Source of the DNA: Bilabrum cf. latius
Lineage: Eukaryota; Bigyra: Bicosoecida; Bigyra; Bicosoecida
Direction of reading: 5' to 3'
NCBI GenBank assembly: GCA_965178125.1
Contig: OZ237773.1
Span: 1-64,000, forward strand
DNA: 64,000 bases
Shown: positions 1 through 12,160 of the stretch, piece after piece
How the letters are laid out: each line of letters opens with the position of its first letter
Numbering within the stretch: position 1 is the stretch's first letter
The notes under the pieces: generated by a model
Seen by the model: only the letters and a program-made list of their open reading frames with translations
Databases searched by the model: none
What the model was told of the DNA's origin: nothing
Made by a program: the position numbers and the translations under genes

Positions 1-1040
1 ACCCTAACCCTAACCCTAACCCTAACCCTAACCACCCCTAACCCCTAACCCTAACCCTAACCCTAACCCTAACCCTAACCCTAACCCTAACCCTAACCCT
101 AACCCTAACCCTAACCCTAACCCTAACCCTAACCCTAACCCTAACCCTAACCCTAACCCTAACCCTAACCCTAACCCTAACCCTAACCCTAACCCTAACC
201 CTAACCCTAACCCTAACCCTAACCCTAACCCTAACCCTAACCCTAACCCTAACCCTAACCCTAACCCTAACCCTAACCCTAACCCTAACCCTAACCCTAA
301 CCCTAACCCTAACCCTAACCCTAACCCTAACCCTAACCCTAACCCTAACCCTAACCCTAACCCTAACCCTAACCCTAACCCTAACCCTAACCCTAACCCT
401 AACCCTAACCCTAACCCTAACCCTAACCCTAACCCTAACCCTAACCCTAACCCTAACCCTAACCCTAACCCTAACCCTAACCCTAACCCTAACCCTAACC
501 CTAACCCTAACCCTAACCCTAACCCTAACCCTAACCCTAACCCTAACCCTAACCCTAACCCTAACCCTAACCCTAACCCTAACCCTAACCCTAACCCTAA
601 CCCTAACCCTAACCCTAACCCTAACCCTAACCCTAACCCTAACCCTAACCCTAACCCTAACCCTAACCCTAACCCTAACCCTAACCCTAACCCTAACCCT
701 AACCCTAACCCTAACCCTAACCCTAACCCTAACCCTAACCCTAACCCTAACCCTAACCCTAACCCTAACCCTAACCCTAACCCTAACCCTAACCCTAACC
801 CTAACCCTAACCCTAACCCTAACCCTAACCCTAACCCTAACCCTAACCCTAACCCTAACCCTAACCCTAACCCTAACCCTAACCCTAACCCTAACCCTAA
901 CCCTAACCCTAACCCTAACCCTAACCCTAACCCTAACCCTAACCCTAACCCTAACCCTAACCCTAACCCTAACCCTAACCCTAACCCTAACCCTAACCCT
1001 AACCCTAACCCTAACCCTTACCCTAACCCTTACCCTAACC
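1..1040. repeat. Telomeric repeat tract (CCCTAA)n
   Basis: Uninterrupted six-base CCCTAA units run from the first base to about position 1014, with one irregular patch at 30-47 and degenerate CCCTTA variants at about 1015-1040. The C-rich strand reads 5' to 3' inward, so the G-rich TTAGGG strand points off the left end, as expected at a chromosome terminus. The degenerate variants mark the boundary with subtelomeric DNA. This telomere type occurs in animals, many fungi and several protist groups, so it does not identify the lineage. The long Val-Arg reading frame across this tract is a translation artefact. Confidence 0.98.
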
Positions 1041-1050
1041 GTAAACGCAG

Positions 1051-1222
1051 ATGGCATGTGGAGGAGGTGTGTGATGGGCGGAGTGGGCCGCGGATGGCAT
1101 GTGGAGGAGGTGTGTGATGGGCGGAGTGGGCCGCGGATGGCATGTGGAGGAGGCGTGTGATGGGCGGAGTGGGCCGCGGATGGCATGTGGAGGAGGCGTG
1201 TGATGGGCGGAATGGGCCGCGG
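1051..1222. repeat. Subtelomeric 43-bp tandem repeat, four copies
   Basis: Four head-to-tail copies of a 43-bp unit that begins ATGGCATGTGGAGGAGG and ends GGGCCGCGG lie at 1051-1093, 1094-1136, 1137-1179 and 1180-1222. The copies differ only by single substitutions: a T/C change in the GGTGTG/GGCGTG segment and a G/A change in the last copy. The array directly abuts the telomere tract, as telomere-associated repeats do. No coding function is apparent. Confidence 0.95.
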
Positions 1223-1869
1223 ACAGTCTGTTCTAGCTTCTTGAGCCACGATAATCACAACTTCTTCATAACCGTGCGATAGTATTCATATTATATTATG
1301 GCCCATGGTTCTCGATTCTCCAGGTTTTGATGCTTAGCCATGGATGTTACCGCTTTTGAGTTGGACTGTAGCGTAGGATATGACACTAGAAAAAATGCAG
1401 GATGGATCGTTGTTTGGAGTCTTTGCGAGCTAAACGGAATTCTGGCATAGCGGCATCTGGCCCCCAGCAGCAGTTGGGGTGGCTGGTTGGCAGCGAAGCC
1501 CGCAGGCATCAGGGTGTCACGGTGCTAGTGGATGAATTAAAGTAGCACATACCGATTTGATGACTCCGCCCGATAGAACTCGCAGCTTCAGCAGGATTGC
1601 CCAGTCTATACCTGCGGCGCCCCTGGCAGCTTCCGACAGGCAGTTTGGAGACCGTTACTTCGCAACACCCTCTTTGGGGTCCACTGGATCGTGAGTGGTG
1701 TGAAAGGGCAGCAAGAATGGGCTGGGACAGGAACATGCCCATCATACACGAAGTGGTTCGTGCTTCGCCGTACACTGCTGGCAGTTTCAGGGTTCCGCCG
1801 GGTTGACCTGATGGTTCCGGTTAGGGCAATCGGTCTTTTCGTAAAGGGGCATTTGCTATGCATCAAGCT
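1223..1869. other. Subtelomeric intergenic region, no gene seen
   Basis: About 650 bases between the 43-bp repeats and the first gene. Short reading frames exist on both strands but none has a recognisable domain, and none joins a neighbouring frame when TAG is read as sense. It probably holds the promoter of the secreted protein that starts at 1870. I see no tRNA, inverted repeat or clear promoter motif. Confidence 0.6.
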
Positions 1870-4122
1870 ATGTTTTAGGTATTTTTGTTTCTTTTTACTA
1901 CCATGCTTGATTCAGTTCATGGCCGCAGTTCCATCTGCAATTCTGGCGGGCAGGTCGCGAGGTTGCAATTTCCTAGCGGATTGCTGGTTATGAATGGCAC
2001 AGCCACGCACACTAGTTTGTAGCCCCACCGCACTAGTTTCGACAGTATTGCGTATCAGTATTGCTATCAGGAGCGGTTGGGGATTGTTTCATTCGCTGGT
2101 ATTGATAAATTAACTGGGCACCGAAATCGTGGAATGTATCAGCACGGTAGCAGCTTCATAAATAAAGGGATTCTGACGGGAGCGCTACATGCTGGTCACC
2201 ACACTCAGGAGTTTTGGCTGTATCAGAATGTCACGTCTTAGGGCTAGACGCCCAAGACAGTTGAAGATGTTCTACGGCGTTCAACTGCTACAAGCGGCTT
2301 GCACAGCATATTCGCGAATACTTCGATAAGAAATGTGCATTACTGGCACGATGAACCACGAAGTGGCTACTACTGTACTTGGACGCATCGGCAGTCGGAC
2401 CCGGACCCTCCATATCCGGACTGCCTCGACGTGAACACAACTTTCCGCCGCCAAGCACGAGAGCTGCTTGCAGCTGGAGTTGACTACGTGGCCACGGATA
2501 GTACAAACCTTGGCAATATAGGGCCCCTGTCCGACTTGATTCAGATTCGGCCAGAGGAGAATCTGATGCGCATGTGGGCTGCGATGAGGAAGGGGGGCGA
2601 GCCAACTCCGATGGTGGCTGCATGGCAGGTGTGCGCGCCAGGGATGGACTTGTGGAAGAGGCAGCTAGAGCTGTACAATGATCCGGACATATCCCCAATC
2701 ATCCTACGCAGCCCAAAAGACCCCTCAAAGAAAGTCTTCTTCGTGCCTTGGAAGCCAGGCAAGCCGCCCAAAGGCCCCCCAGACAACACCACAGTCGCGG
2801 CAATCGAGGCCAATGGTGGAAGGCACGACGTGACGGTCGTTTTCATGTGGGCTAATTTCGGAATTTAGGAGTACTCGAACGGGTTATGGTCCTTTTTTGC
2901 ACCATGCTTGGTCAATGACACCGACACGCCCTCAGGGCTGCAATACACCACGAGCGTGGCAGCGCCCGACCTCACACCATGCCGCCGGCCGCTGACAACA
3001 GGGTCCCCTCTTGGGACGCAGATGAGCGTCTCACCTTCGTATTAGCTAGGGCATACATCCCTTCCCCTGGCATCGGCTGGCAAGCTTGCAGGGTTTACGG
3101 TCAAGAAAATGTTCGCCAGCGTCTTCCAGAGTCGCCCCGAGAACATTTTTCTCAGCGACTGGAATGCCTTTGCTCAGGCAGGCGAGAGCAACCCGTACCT
3201 CCGAGGACAAGTGCCCTCATAGGGGCTGGGGATGGATGGCCCGTTTGACCCAGAGAGCGGACAGCTCTTTTCAGACACGTACGGCTCCTCTCTCTCCCGT
3301 GACATTGCCCCATCACGTGGGAGCGGAACCCTGTACTACGACATCGTGGCTTCGTGCATCCGGGTGGCTCGCCTGCAGGCGGCGGGACTTCCAGTGCTGA
3401 GCCATACCACTCTGTCCGGTCCTCGTGCAGCCTGCAGCGTGCAAGGGGAGCAATGCTGCGAGTTTGACCCCGCAGTTGAGGCCTGGGTCACTGCGTGGAG
3501 CGTCAGGGCCCGCAATGGGACTGACTGGATCGTGACTAGCGACCCATACTAGTACAGCCTGCTTGTGCATGCCTAGTCAGACGCATGGGAAGAGGTATGC
3601 AACCCTTTCCACGGACCCACTGCGACTTGCGTTAACACTTCGTACGCGCAGACGGGAGCTCCTTATCGGCTGAGCGGACCGTTTTTGGCTTTGAATTGGA
3701 CAGCAAGACAGGAGGCGATTCAGGAGCGAGGCGGCCCAATCCGAGGTTGGCCCACCGAGCAGCCTCATGGAGAATAGCGGAAAGCGCTCACGGCTGGCAG
3801 TCAAGTGTATCCAGAGTACTCTCTGATCAACGAAAGCACGCCTCTCTATCGGTGTGTGGTTGCCCTCGGACTGGAGGAGGCCACCTCTCGTCTGCATTTC
3901 CTCAGTTCAGCCCAGGACTGCGAGGGGATTGGAGTGCTGGATTCGCCACCGATCCTTGGGGGCGTGCTGCCGAATCGATCGTCGTTGGCACCCCGCCGCA
4001 TCCAGCGATGCGACAGAAGGGACTCTACTGGTAATCCAGTGCTCTTTTACCACGTACTAGACTGGGACGCATGCCACGAGCCCGGCGACCGGCTAAGTCC
4101 ACCGCTCGGGTATGTGAGGTGA
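1870..4122 (+). CDS. Secreted glycosidase-like protein, about 750 aa (TAG read through)
   Basis: One open frame of 751 codons ends in TGA (4120-4122) if ten in-frame TAGs are read as an amino acid: 1876, 2020, 2239, 2245, 2866, 3043, 3220, 3550, 3574 and 3775. The first residues form a signal peptide: Met-Phe-TAG, then a VFLFLF core and a likely cut after VHG, so the protein is probably secreted. Residues about 155-260 (YWHDEP near 158, then GVDYVATDSTN) resemble TIM-barrel glycoside-hydrolase-like proteins. Near residue 659 begins an LYRC...HFLSS...CEG module seen in many extracellular proteins. Aromatic and Cys-rich composition and several N-x-S/T sites fit secretion. The glycosidase role is inference. 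It converges with the giant gene ending at 4231, 108 bases away. The family is not firmly identified. Confidence 0.82.
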
Positions 4123-4230
4123 CTGTTGTCTAAACCTCCACACGTCGCAGTCTTATCAGCTAGTGCTTGTCCCTTGGCCCAACACAAAATAGCTGCACCT
4201 GTCACAGCATTCACCGCTGCAGCTCACAGA

Positions 4231-7200
4231 TCAGCCGAGGCCGCCAATGGGAACATAATGCCGTTTTACTTCTTTACTTTCTGCTAACCGACCGTGGCCA
4301 GCAGCAGACGTCCTCATCTGCCCTGCGAGTGCCAATGCCGAAGACGATAGCGCACCGCGGTATCTGCGGCTCTATAATACCGCACTGACAATATTCTTGC
4401 ATCTTGTTCTTAGCTCACACGTCCACGCACTGGCGAGAGACACTGCCATGCTTGACTAGCTGGCTTGAACGGTACACTCTAGCAACTCCAATGGCGAGCA
4501 GCCCGAGTCTCTTTGTGGCTGACAGACTGCGTGAAGGCCACTCGTCCATGCAGTGCACGCCTCTGCTAGCCTCATGCAGGAGAGCAGGCACGCAAGCTCG
4601 CACTTGCGTGGCCCTGGCCCCACATCTGGTACCCGCCCTTGTGCCAGCAACACATCATGCACTCGTTGGCAAGCCCACAAAAGGAAGCCTTGCTGTGCCG
4701 ATTCTGTGCCAAGCTGTGTCCGATTGAGGAACTAGGTGCATCCTGCCTGAGAGGCTTGAATTATACTTCCGATCGTGGTGCTGACTAGCAGGAGCTCATC
4801 AACCCCTGATGCAACGCTGGCTACGAGGGAGGGCTTGGCACTGCGAAGTCGCACGACGCTGCAAATACGCAGCAGTTGCCGTTGAAAGGTATTCTTCAGC
4901 TGTTCACAAATGATGGCTGAGAACCGTAGTCTAGGGTGATGGCTAGCTTGCGGACCGGTGTCTGGCAGGCAAGCCAAGTCGGCCAATCCACCGATGGTCA
5001 AGCAAAGAAGGCGACGGGTCTGGATGTGTGCACCTCTCATCCCTGCGGCAGTACTCCAAGCACCTTCAAGAAGCCCAGCGGTGTCAGCACTAGAGCTCAT
5101 TTTTTTGGAGACACGGCAGTTGCAAAGACGTCTAGCAAGCTCACGCCTAAGCTGCAGTGGCGAGCCTTGGGGTCCGACAGATGCCGCAGAAGGAGCACCT
5201 GGAAGCTCCAAAACTGCAGCATCGCATCCAAGGCTGCGCATACTATCAGCCTATGTAATGCCAGTGTCAACTCGGCCAGGAACGTTCGTAGTGGACGGCG
5301 CTGCAACACTTGTCATTGCGCTAGCGACCACTGATACTGCGCAGTTAAGCATGCTGCGGGCTCGCTGAGACATTTGTGGACCCGTTGCTCGCAATACTCG
5401 GTTGACACACTGCTGCCAAACACAGCATGCATTGCCTGCGAAGCCTACTTTAGATAAGCTCAGCTGCACTTGCGCACCTGCCGCCTTGCTCTGCAAGAGC
5501 GAGCTGAGCACATCGCCAACAAGACCAAATAAGCGATCGCCTGGCGCGTGGCTGACCTCGTTCATTTTCAACCATATCGATTGGACAGCATAACAGCATT
5601 GACCGAGTCTGAGTACACTCGCCTTGGAAGTAGCCTGCGGCGCGGCAAAGAGCATGAGATGCAGAGGGCTTGCGCTGTCCCCTGCAGACAATGAAACATC
5701 GCTTGATTCAACCAACCACAGCGGTGACACTCCAGGAACTTGAACGATCCCGCGTATGTCAAGAGATGAATGGAGAGCGACCATGCCACGACTTGCACCC
5801 CCAATAATGCTGTCCGACACAGACGTTGCTAGGGTTGTTTCGCTAACCGTTCGCACAATGCTCAGCAAAGAGACCTCCGTGGAGCAACACAACAAACTCG
5901 CCCTTGAATCTGCGTTGCTTCCTCTCGATAAAAATGCAGATGGTACTCCAATACAAGATTGCAGTTCTACACTCTGGTCGAGAGACGCTGCTCCGGCAAG
6001 GACAGTTTCACACGCCTTAGTCATTGACCACATCCCAGCAAGCTGCACACTGTTCGAGGCAGCTATTTCGCTAGTAATGATACAGCGAATGGCAGACATT
6101 AGCTTGACCAAGCATTTCACTGGCTCTGTGGAGTCACTCCTTTCTCGCTGCACCAGTAGGCCTGCCATCCATAAGGCGACCTCAACGATCTCGTCTGAGC
6201 CATGGGTGCCCGCGGTCCTCAACAGGTTTATGCACTCATCCAAAGCATTGTACGCGCCAAGGCGAGCCTGCCAGAATCGCAAGAGCGTCTTTTCACCATG
6301 CTTCGCGAGAGGCAACGTTTCATCCCAGCCGAACTAGATCAGCGCCCGTCCTGCCGCGACTCGAACACCAAGGTGCTCTCCAGAGTCGGTCCACACTTTA
6401 CACAAAACTGGGAGAATACGCGCTGCGCTTACTGCTTGGCTACTAGATCGGGAGCTAAGCGATAGCGCTAACGAACGGCGAGTTCTAGCAGCAGCTAATG
6501 AAACCTACACGCACAGCATTGCTGATTGCCTGACCTACCACTAGCGCTCATACGCTGCCCGTACCATCCAATCGAAATCAACGACCTGCAGCAACTTAGG
6601 GCAGCTAAACATGAAACTTGAAGCTGCAAACAGCAGCGATGACCCAGAGAATGTATTCATTGGCCTCACGTGGCCGCATACAATAGACGCCCACTGCTGT
6701 GCAGCTTCTGAAGAAACATCACCTTCAAACTCTGTGAGAAGGTCACCAGCACAGTGCAACAGACGATGAACAGCCAGCTGAGGCATACATGGGCTCGGAA
6801 CCAAACATTCTGGCTAATACCGCTTCATTGACTCGCATAGGATCGAGCTAAGTTGACCAAAAAGACGCAACACGCCAGTCTTGGCGGGACCTACTGATCC
6901 GAGGCGTGCCACATCACGCAGCACAGCACAGCAGCTGGCAACTGTCGCAGCTGAATCATATCCTAAATGATGGCTAGGACATTCTTTAGCTTGTAGTTGC
7001 CATGTCGGCAGTTGGCCACCGTTCAACGCGTGCTCTCGACCGCCGACTCCCATTTTCTGCACCCTTGCGATGGATCCAGTCTCGGAGTCGGTGCAAGTTA
7101 CATCCCGGTGCAGCTGCCACACCGTCCCCAGAGTTGAAGGGGTCTACGGCCATACCAATCCTCTGCCAGATTCTAAGAGTGGGTCGGCCTACAGCCGTCG

Positions 7201-10200
7201 AAGCGACAAGTATGGATCAGCGATGAGCTTGCTTCTGCAGTGTACGTGGTCAGCAGGCGTGTGCCTCGAAGGACACTACGAGCTGCACACAGATTGGATG
7301 ACTTTCATGACGTCAGCAATCACGGATGTACCAAGGCAACCTTCTTGGCCTGTGGCATACAGGCGTAGGATGTCTGATAGTGCTTCCAGTATCTTGACTC
7401 GTTCGCTGCTAGCTTTCCCACGCACACATACTGCCTACGTTGCAGCGCCGCGTGCAATAGTGCGCCAGTCGTCAGTTGAAAATATAGAACAGGGACTCGT
7501 GTCGTGCCAACAGCGAAGTACATGTGCACGGTGTCGCAAGCAGCGTGCTGCAGCCGCTGCCCAGCGCCAGCAAGCCTCCCTCTCCTCATGCGACGACACC
7601 TTGGTGCTTTCGCCGATTGGAGTTCGTACTAGGTCTGCCACTGACAAGTCAATTTTAGGCACAGTATCATGCGGCTGGCGCAATACGTACTCATGAAGTT
7701 CGAACGTACTGTTCGAGTCACAGTGATACAACACCGAAACCAGCGGAAAGGCTGCCAGCTCATCGTCGAGTAGAGGGGGTAAGAAGAACCTTTCGGTGCG
7801 GGCCGTGGAAGGAGGATGCTGATTGCCAGCCCCAGAATGCGCCTGAAACAATAGCTGCGAAAGAGCGCGTGCCGCCACTGGGCGAATTTGCTCCAGTACT
7901 TCGGACCCAGTGTGCACACCAAGCACGACACGCAAACAGAGGTACAGGACATCCATCTTCCTACCAAGCACTGAGTCGCAGGGGCGATCGGGCTGCACTT
8001 CCGTACTCGGCTCTGCGTGCGGACAGGGCCAATTCTCTGCATGCAGCAACACGTCGATGCAGCGTACCGCACAGGCTACTACGTGCGCCTGTGCATCACC
8101 TTCGTGACTCCGCCCTGGTGTAGGAGCTAGGTGCCTGCGGAACAGCATGGCTGATGTACCGTAGTCTATGCATGTACTCCAGACTAGCCGCAGATCACCG
8201 TTTATACAAAACGACTCGTCTTTGGTCGAGCAAGGGTGCTCACACACCTGTAGCACGGCGCGTGGTAGCTGCTCCCACGCTGCCCTCAACGCACCGGATG
8301 ACAAACTTGGAGCATCGTGACGCGACGATTCGCCATCACTAGCTCGAATCAGGCTGCAGAGTGCCCGAACATGGGAAGGACTGTATCTGTTACTAGTTGG
8401 TGGCAATTGTGGATGCAGCATTCCTCTCTACCCCGGCTTCATATCGCGAGCTAGGCTGCCTAGGGGATCTGCGACGAACCGCATGCATGACTTTCCGCCA
8501 GCCTTAATGCTCAAGCCCAATTCCGGCGCAAGACGCGTTGTCGCAGCAATTCGGGCTGCCTTGCATCCAGCAAAGATCATCTAGGCGTCTTTTGCCATGT
8601 CATTCACGGAATACTCGGGCACCAGTACAGGCGCTGTTCCGGCGGCTGCCTGCCTGGCAGGCTCCATTCCTGCGAGCAATGCAGAAAGCAGCTCACAGAG
8701 TTCCACGCTTTCGGGTGACCCGCCATCATGGGTGCCATGGGCTAAACATCTGGCAGTCGCCGCTGCGCACTAGACCATTCGAGGAAACGCCAGGATATTC
8801 TGCAACAGAGCGGAAGCCGTGTCCGGTAGGGATTCTCGTGGCTCCGAACAGACTCGAAGGACACGTAGAAGAGACACAGCGTGCAGAAACCTCCCAGTCG
8901 GGGCGATCCGCAACAGCAAGGCAGCGACGCGGGGGCCTGCAAGCAACACCGTCCCAGCTCGGCTGCTCACGCTCTTCTCGATTGGACGAGACCCACCAGA
9001 AGCAAGCGCTGCTCGACACAACAAATCTACCGCGCATGTTCGCAATCGTACAATCTAGCGAAAGTCGTTTGGTTGCTTGGGATCTATGCTGGATATCGCA
9101 TCAGAGAGTCCAGCGGCCACTTCGCACCGAGTTGGAGATGTCTCATCGACAGATGCCAACACGATGCCAATTGCCACTGCGGTCCACTACTCAAGCAGCG
9201 CACCAGTGGTTGTTGTTCTGGGCTCCGACGGAATCAATACCGTTTTTCCATCGGCGGAGATACCACTGTCAACGGGGGTTCCTTGCTCGGCGCGATCGAG
9301 GGCGGCTTGCAGAAGCGCGCTTGGCCGCACGTGCCCCTGAAACCTTAATCCAGCTGATAAATCGCCATGCAGCCCCGCTATTGCAACTCGAGTTGCCTCT
9401 TCCATAATGCGTATAGCATTATGACTAGTTGCCGACGTGGACCGATCGCGTGAGGCTGGTGCGCACCTTATTGCCGTGGCCTCGAGCAGCACGTCAGCAT
9501 GGCTTCGCTGCCGCATCGCAAGGGCCTCCGCCAAGCTACCAGGAGACTACGAGCGAAGGAATGCGCACCATACTGGCTCGTCGGAGGACACCAACGTCGT
9601 AGATTTACTTGCGCCCGAGCTTGCTGCAACACATGTCGCACCAAGCGACACGAGGCCTCCAACCGTACCTCCACAGGATTGAATCAAGCCAGCCAGTGCC
9701 TGGGATACAGGACAAAGCACAGCTGCCACCTAGGTTGCCAAACACTGTTCAATACGACCGCAATACGTTCGGAGGCTACGGGCAGCTTGCTATGCTAAGG
9801 CATCCAACGCGTTGCACATCCAGCCAGATACAGCCGAGCGCCGTAGAACATTTGGTACTAGCCTTGAGTTGGCAGCCTGGTGAGTTGAAGTTTTCTCAGC
9901 CAGCAGCAGCGCGACTGCCTCAGACAATGTGCTCAGGCACGAGGAGATTGCCGACGCAAGCCCTACTTGGCTCGCTACTTGGGGCGAGGCGCTGTCTCGA
10001 CTGCACGAGCCATGCACCAAACTAAGCAGCGAGCTGGCGACGCCTGCCGCTGTTGCTGCCGCGAGGGCCACCCCCAGCAAACCGTCAATTGGGCGCCTAG
10101 CCCATAGTTCAGCTCGCAAAGTAGACGTGACAGCATCGGCCTATTTTATGGGGGTTGGATTCCGCCTGAAGTCACTGGTGCTAGGCGCAGGATACTTGAA

Positions 10201-12048
10201 AATGCGATCGACAGCCTTGCCAACCCCAGTGTGCATGCTTGGCGGCAGACATATACTAGGGGAGCCTGCGCCACTTGTTGAGTCTCCCATATGAACAGCT
10301 AGGGAATGCTACGTAAACTTCCGAGCCATTGTGGACTGTTCCAAAGCCGCGTCGGTTCCTTCCAGCCAGGAGATGCCGCGCAACGCAGACCTGGCATCAT
10401 GCGATGGATCTGGCATTTTCACGCCTTGGCATGTGCCCCTGATCTGAGAAAGCGCAACGGCCGTCGCTCGCTCGCTCGGGTTGCCGTGCGAGGCAGATGC
10501 GTGTGTTGGTTGCACCCGGCCTCGAGCCAGGTCCGAGTCTCGGAGCTTTCCGATCCACTTGGCCATTGACTCGGAGCAGGCGATGAGTATATCAACTGTG
10601 CAAACATCGGAACCAGGCTACGTCGAAATTCCGTGCGACTGGACTTCATCCGGCGTTGTGACATTCCCCACGGGAAGCAAGGCCATTTGGGCCAAGCCAA
10701 TCATAAGTCGGCAGAGAAGTACTGGCAGGCAGTGCTCGCAGCTGGTCGTTCCGTGGCTACTGTAGGCAAGCCCAAGCAGCCCAGTAGCGCTCTGTGCAGC
10801 CGAACAGGGCCTTTCACTCGCACTCCATGGCACGGCGTGCTTGTCAATCAGTGAAGCGGCTCCGGGTGCGGCTCTGGCACGTTGCAACAGTGTCTCGGCC
10901 GGGAAATCTTCCAGAATGTGATGCTTGATCAGCTGTACGGTCCCTAGCAGTGACAACAAGGACGATTCGCTCGGCAAGGTGGAGCATATAGAGGCTGAGC
11001 TACCTTCTCGCAGGTGAGCCACGCGTCCTTCAAGCGGCTGTTCGCTGCGCTCAAGCAGCCTCTCACCGTGCAGTCGCAGGTGGGTCTGCGCCAAGTCCAG
11101 CACGACCTGGTCTGGTTGGGCCAGGGGGACCCATGGAAACACCAGGCACCCAGGCACCTCGCTAGACTAGTGTTCGAGCAATGCGGAACCAGAAGAGGGC
11201 GGCATGATACTCGCTGCCTCAGCCGCCTGCTAGGCAAGCAGAGCACCAGCTGCTGCAGCGGGGTCTGCCAGTCCTGCCGCCATATGGTTGAGCTTAAAAT
11301 GCAGCTCTTCGGGCACAGCGACCAGCTGAGCCCTGCTGCTGGCACAGACAGCAGTGCGCTCCTTGGGCATGCAATCGCTGGTGCTAGCCTCGGGCATTTT
11401 CGCGATTCGGGCCTCGCCAGCTCCTGCGCCGCGTGCAGGTTCCACCTCGTCCATGCATGAAATGCTCGCAGCATCAGGCAGTCCACCCGTGCAGAAGCTG
11501 TTTAATTTTTCTACGGCTTGGTGAAGAATCGAAGTATCTGCCTGACTTGGCGTCTTGATAGATCCAGATTTCGACTCTAGGGCGCGTAGCAGAGCTCCAA
11601 CTGTTGCTTGTGCAGAGGGCAACACCTGCTCTTTCGATAGGCCGCTTCCACGAAGCATATACTCTGCAATTCTCGATAGTCGATCCACGGATCCGGTCAA
11701 TCTGGGCAAGCCTGTTGTAGCGTGCGTCTAGCCAATGCAAGCGAAGGCGTCCTCGGCAACTGCGGACACAACATCGCCAAGTGCTTCGGAATTATTTACT
11801 AAAATGGCTACTGCCGCATGGGCATCGACCAATTTATGATCCAATTTGACAAGAATAGCATCTAGCAATTCAAGTATGCCATCTGATCTCGCAGCTGCGG
11901 GTAGTAGCAGAAACACATCAAAACCGGAGTACGATATCCACACACTGAGTTATCGAGGTGCCACAAGATCTGAAAATTTCACGGACTTACACAAGACATG
12001 TTCATGCAGTGCATAGACGCAGGTCTCAAACCTTTTAAGCGCTTCCAT
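4231..12048 (-). CDS. Giant protein of unknown function, about 2,570 aa, probably helical-repeat
   Basis: A single reading frame with no TAA or TGA runs from 11949 down to TGA at 4231-4233. By my reading 27 in-frame TAGs interrupt it under the standard code (including 11728, 11230, 10618, 10309, 9790, 9187, 8770, 7435, 6814, 5251, 4732 and 4456). The fragments show Leu/Ala-rich amphipathic stretches like ARM/HEAT solenoids, but I recognise no named family. The 5' end is uncertain because an in-frame TAA sits at 11952-11950. One solution is a first exon starting at ATG 12048-12046 (MEALK) joined by an 87-base GT-AG intron (12031-11945), which keeps the frame and removes the TAA. TAG density (about one per 95 codons) is among the highest in the window. 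The gene diverges from the small gene at 12161. Confidence 0.75.
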
Positions 12049-12160
12049 TGCTGTGGTGTTTCCTCGAATATTTGAACTCAAGACAGAAGTTCGCTGCTGC
12101 TACCCGAACCTTCGCTGACCCTGGATTTTGGCTGCTCTTTCTTACTCCTAATACAGCAAA
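12049..12160. promoter_or_regulatory. Short divergent promoter region
   Basis: This 112-bp gap separates two ATGs that point away from each other: the proposed first exon of the giant gene (ATG 12048-12046, minus) and the hypothetical protein (ATG 12161, plus). It is more AT-rich than the flanking genes. It must hold both promoters if both starts are right. I see no defined motif. Confidence 0.4.

Noticed and set aside
1051-1222. CRISPR-like array
   Set aside because: The 43-bp units are directly adjacent without spacers and lie at a eukaryotic telomere.
38-1258. Long minus-strand reading frame of repeated Val-Arg
   Set aside because: It is the translation of the telomere hexamer and the 43-bp repeat; there is no protein.
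4404-4727. 107-codon plus-strand frame ending in TGA
   Set aside because: Lies opposite the C-terminal part of the giant minus-strand gene and has no domain.
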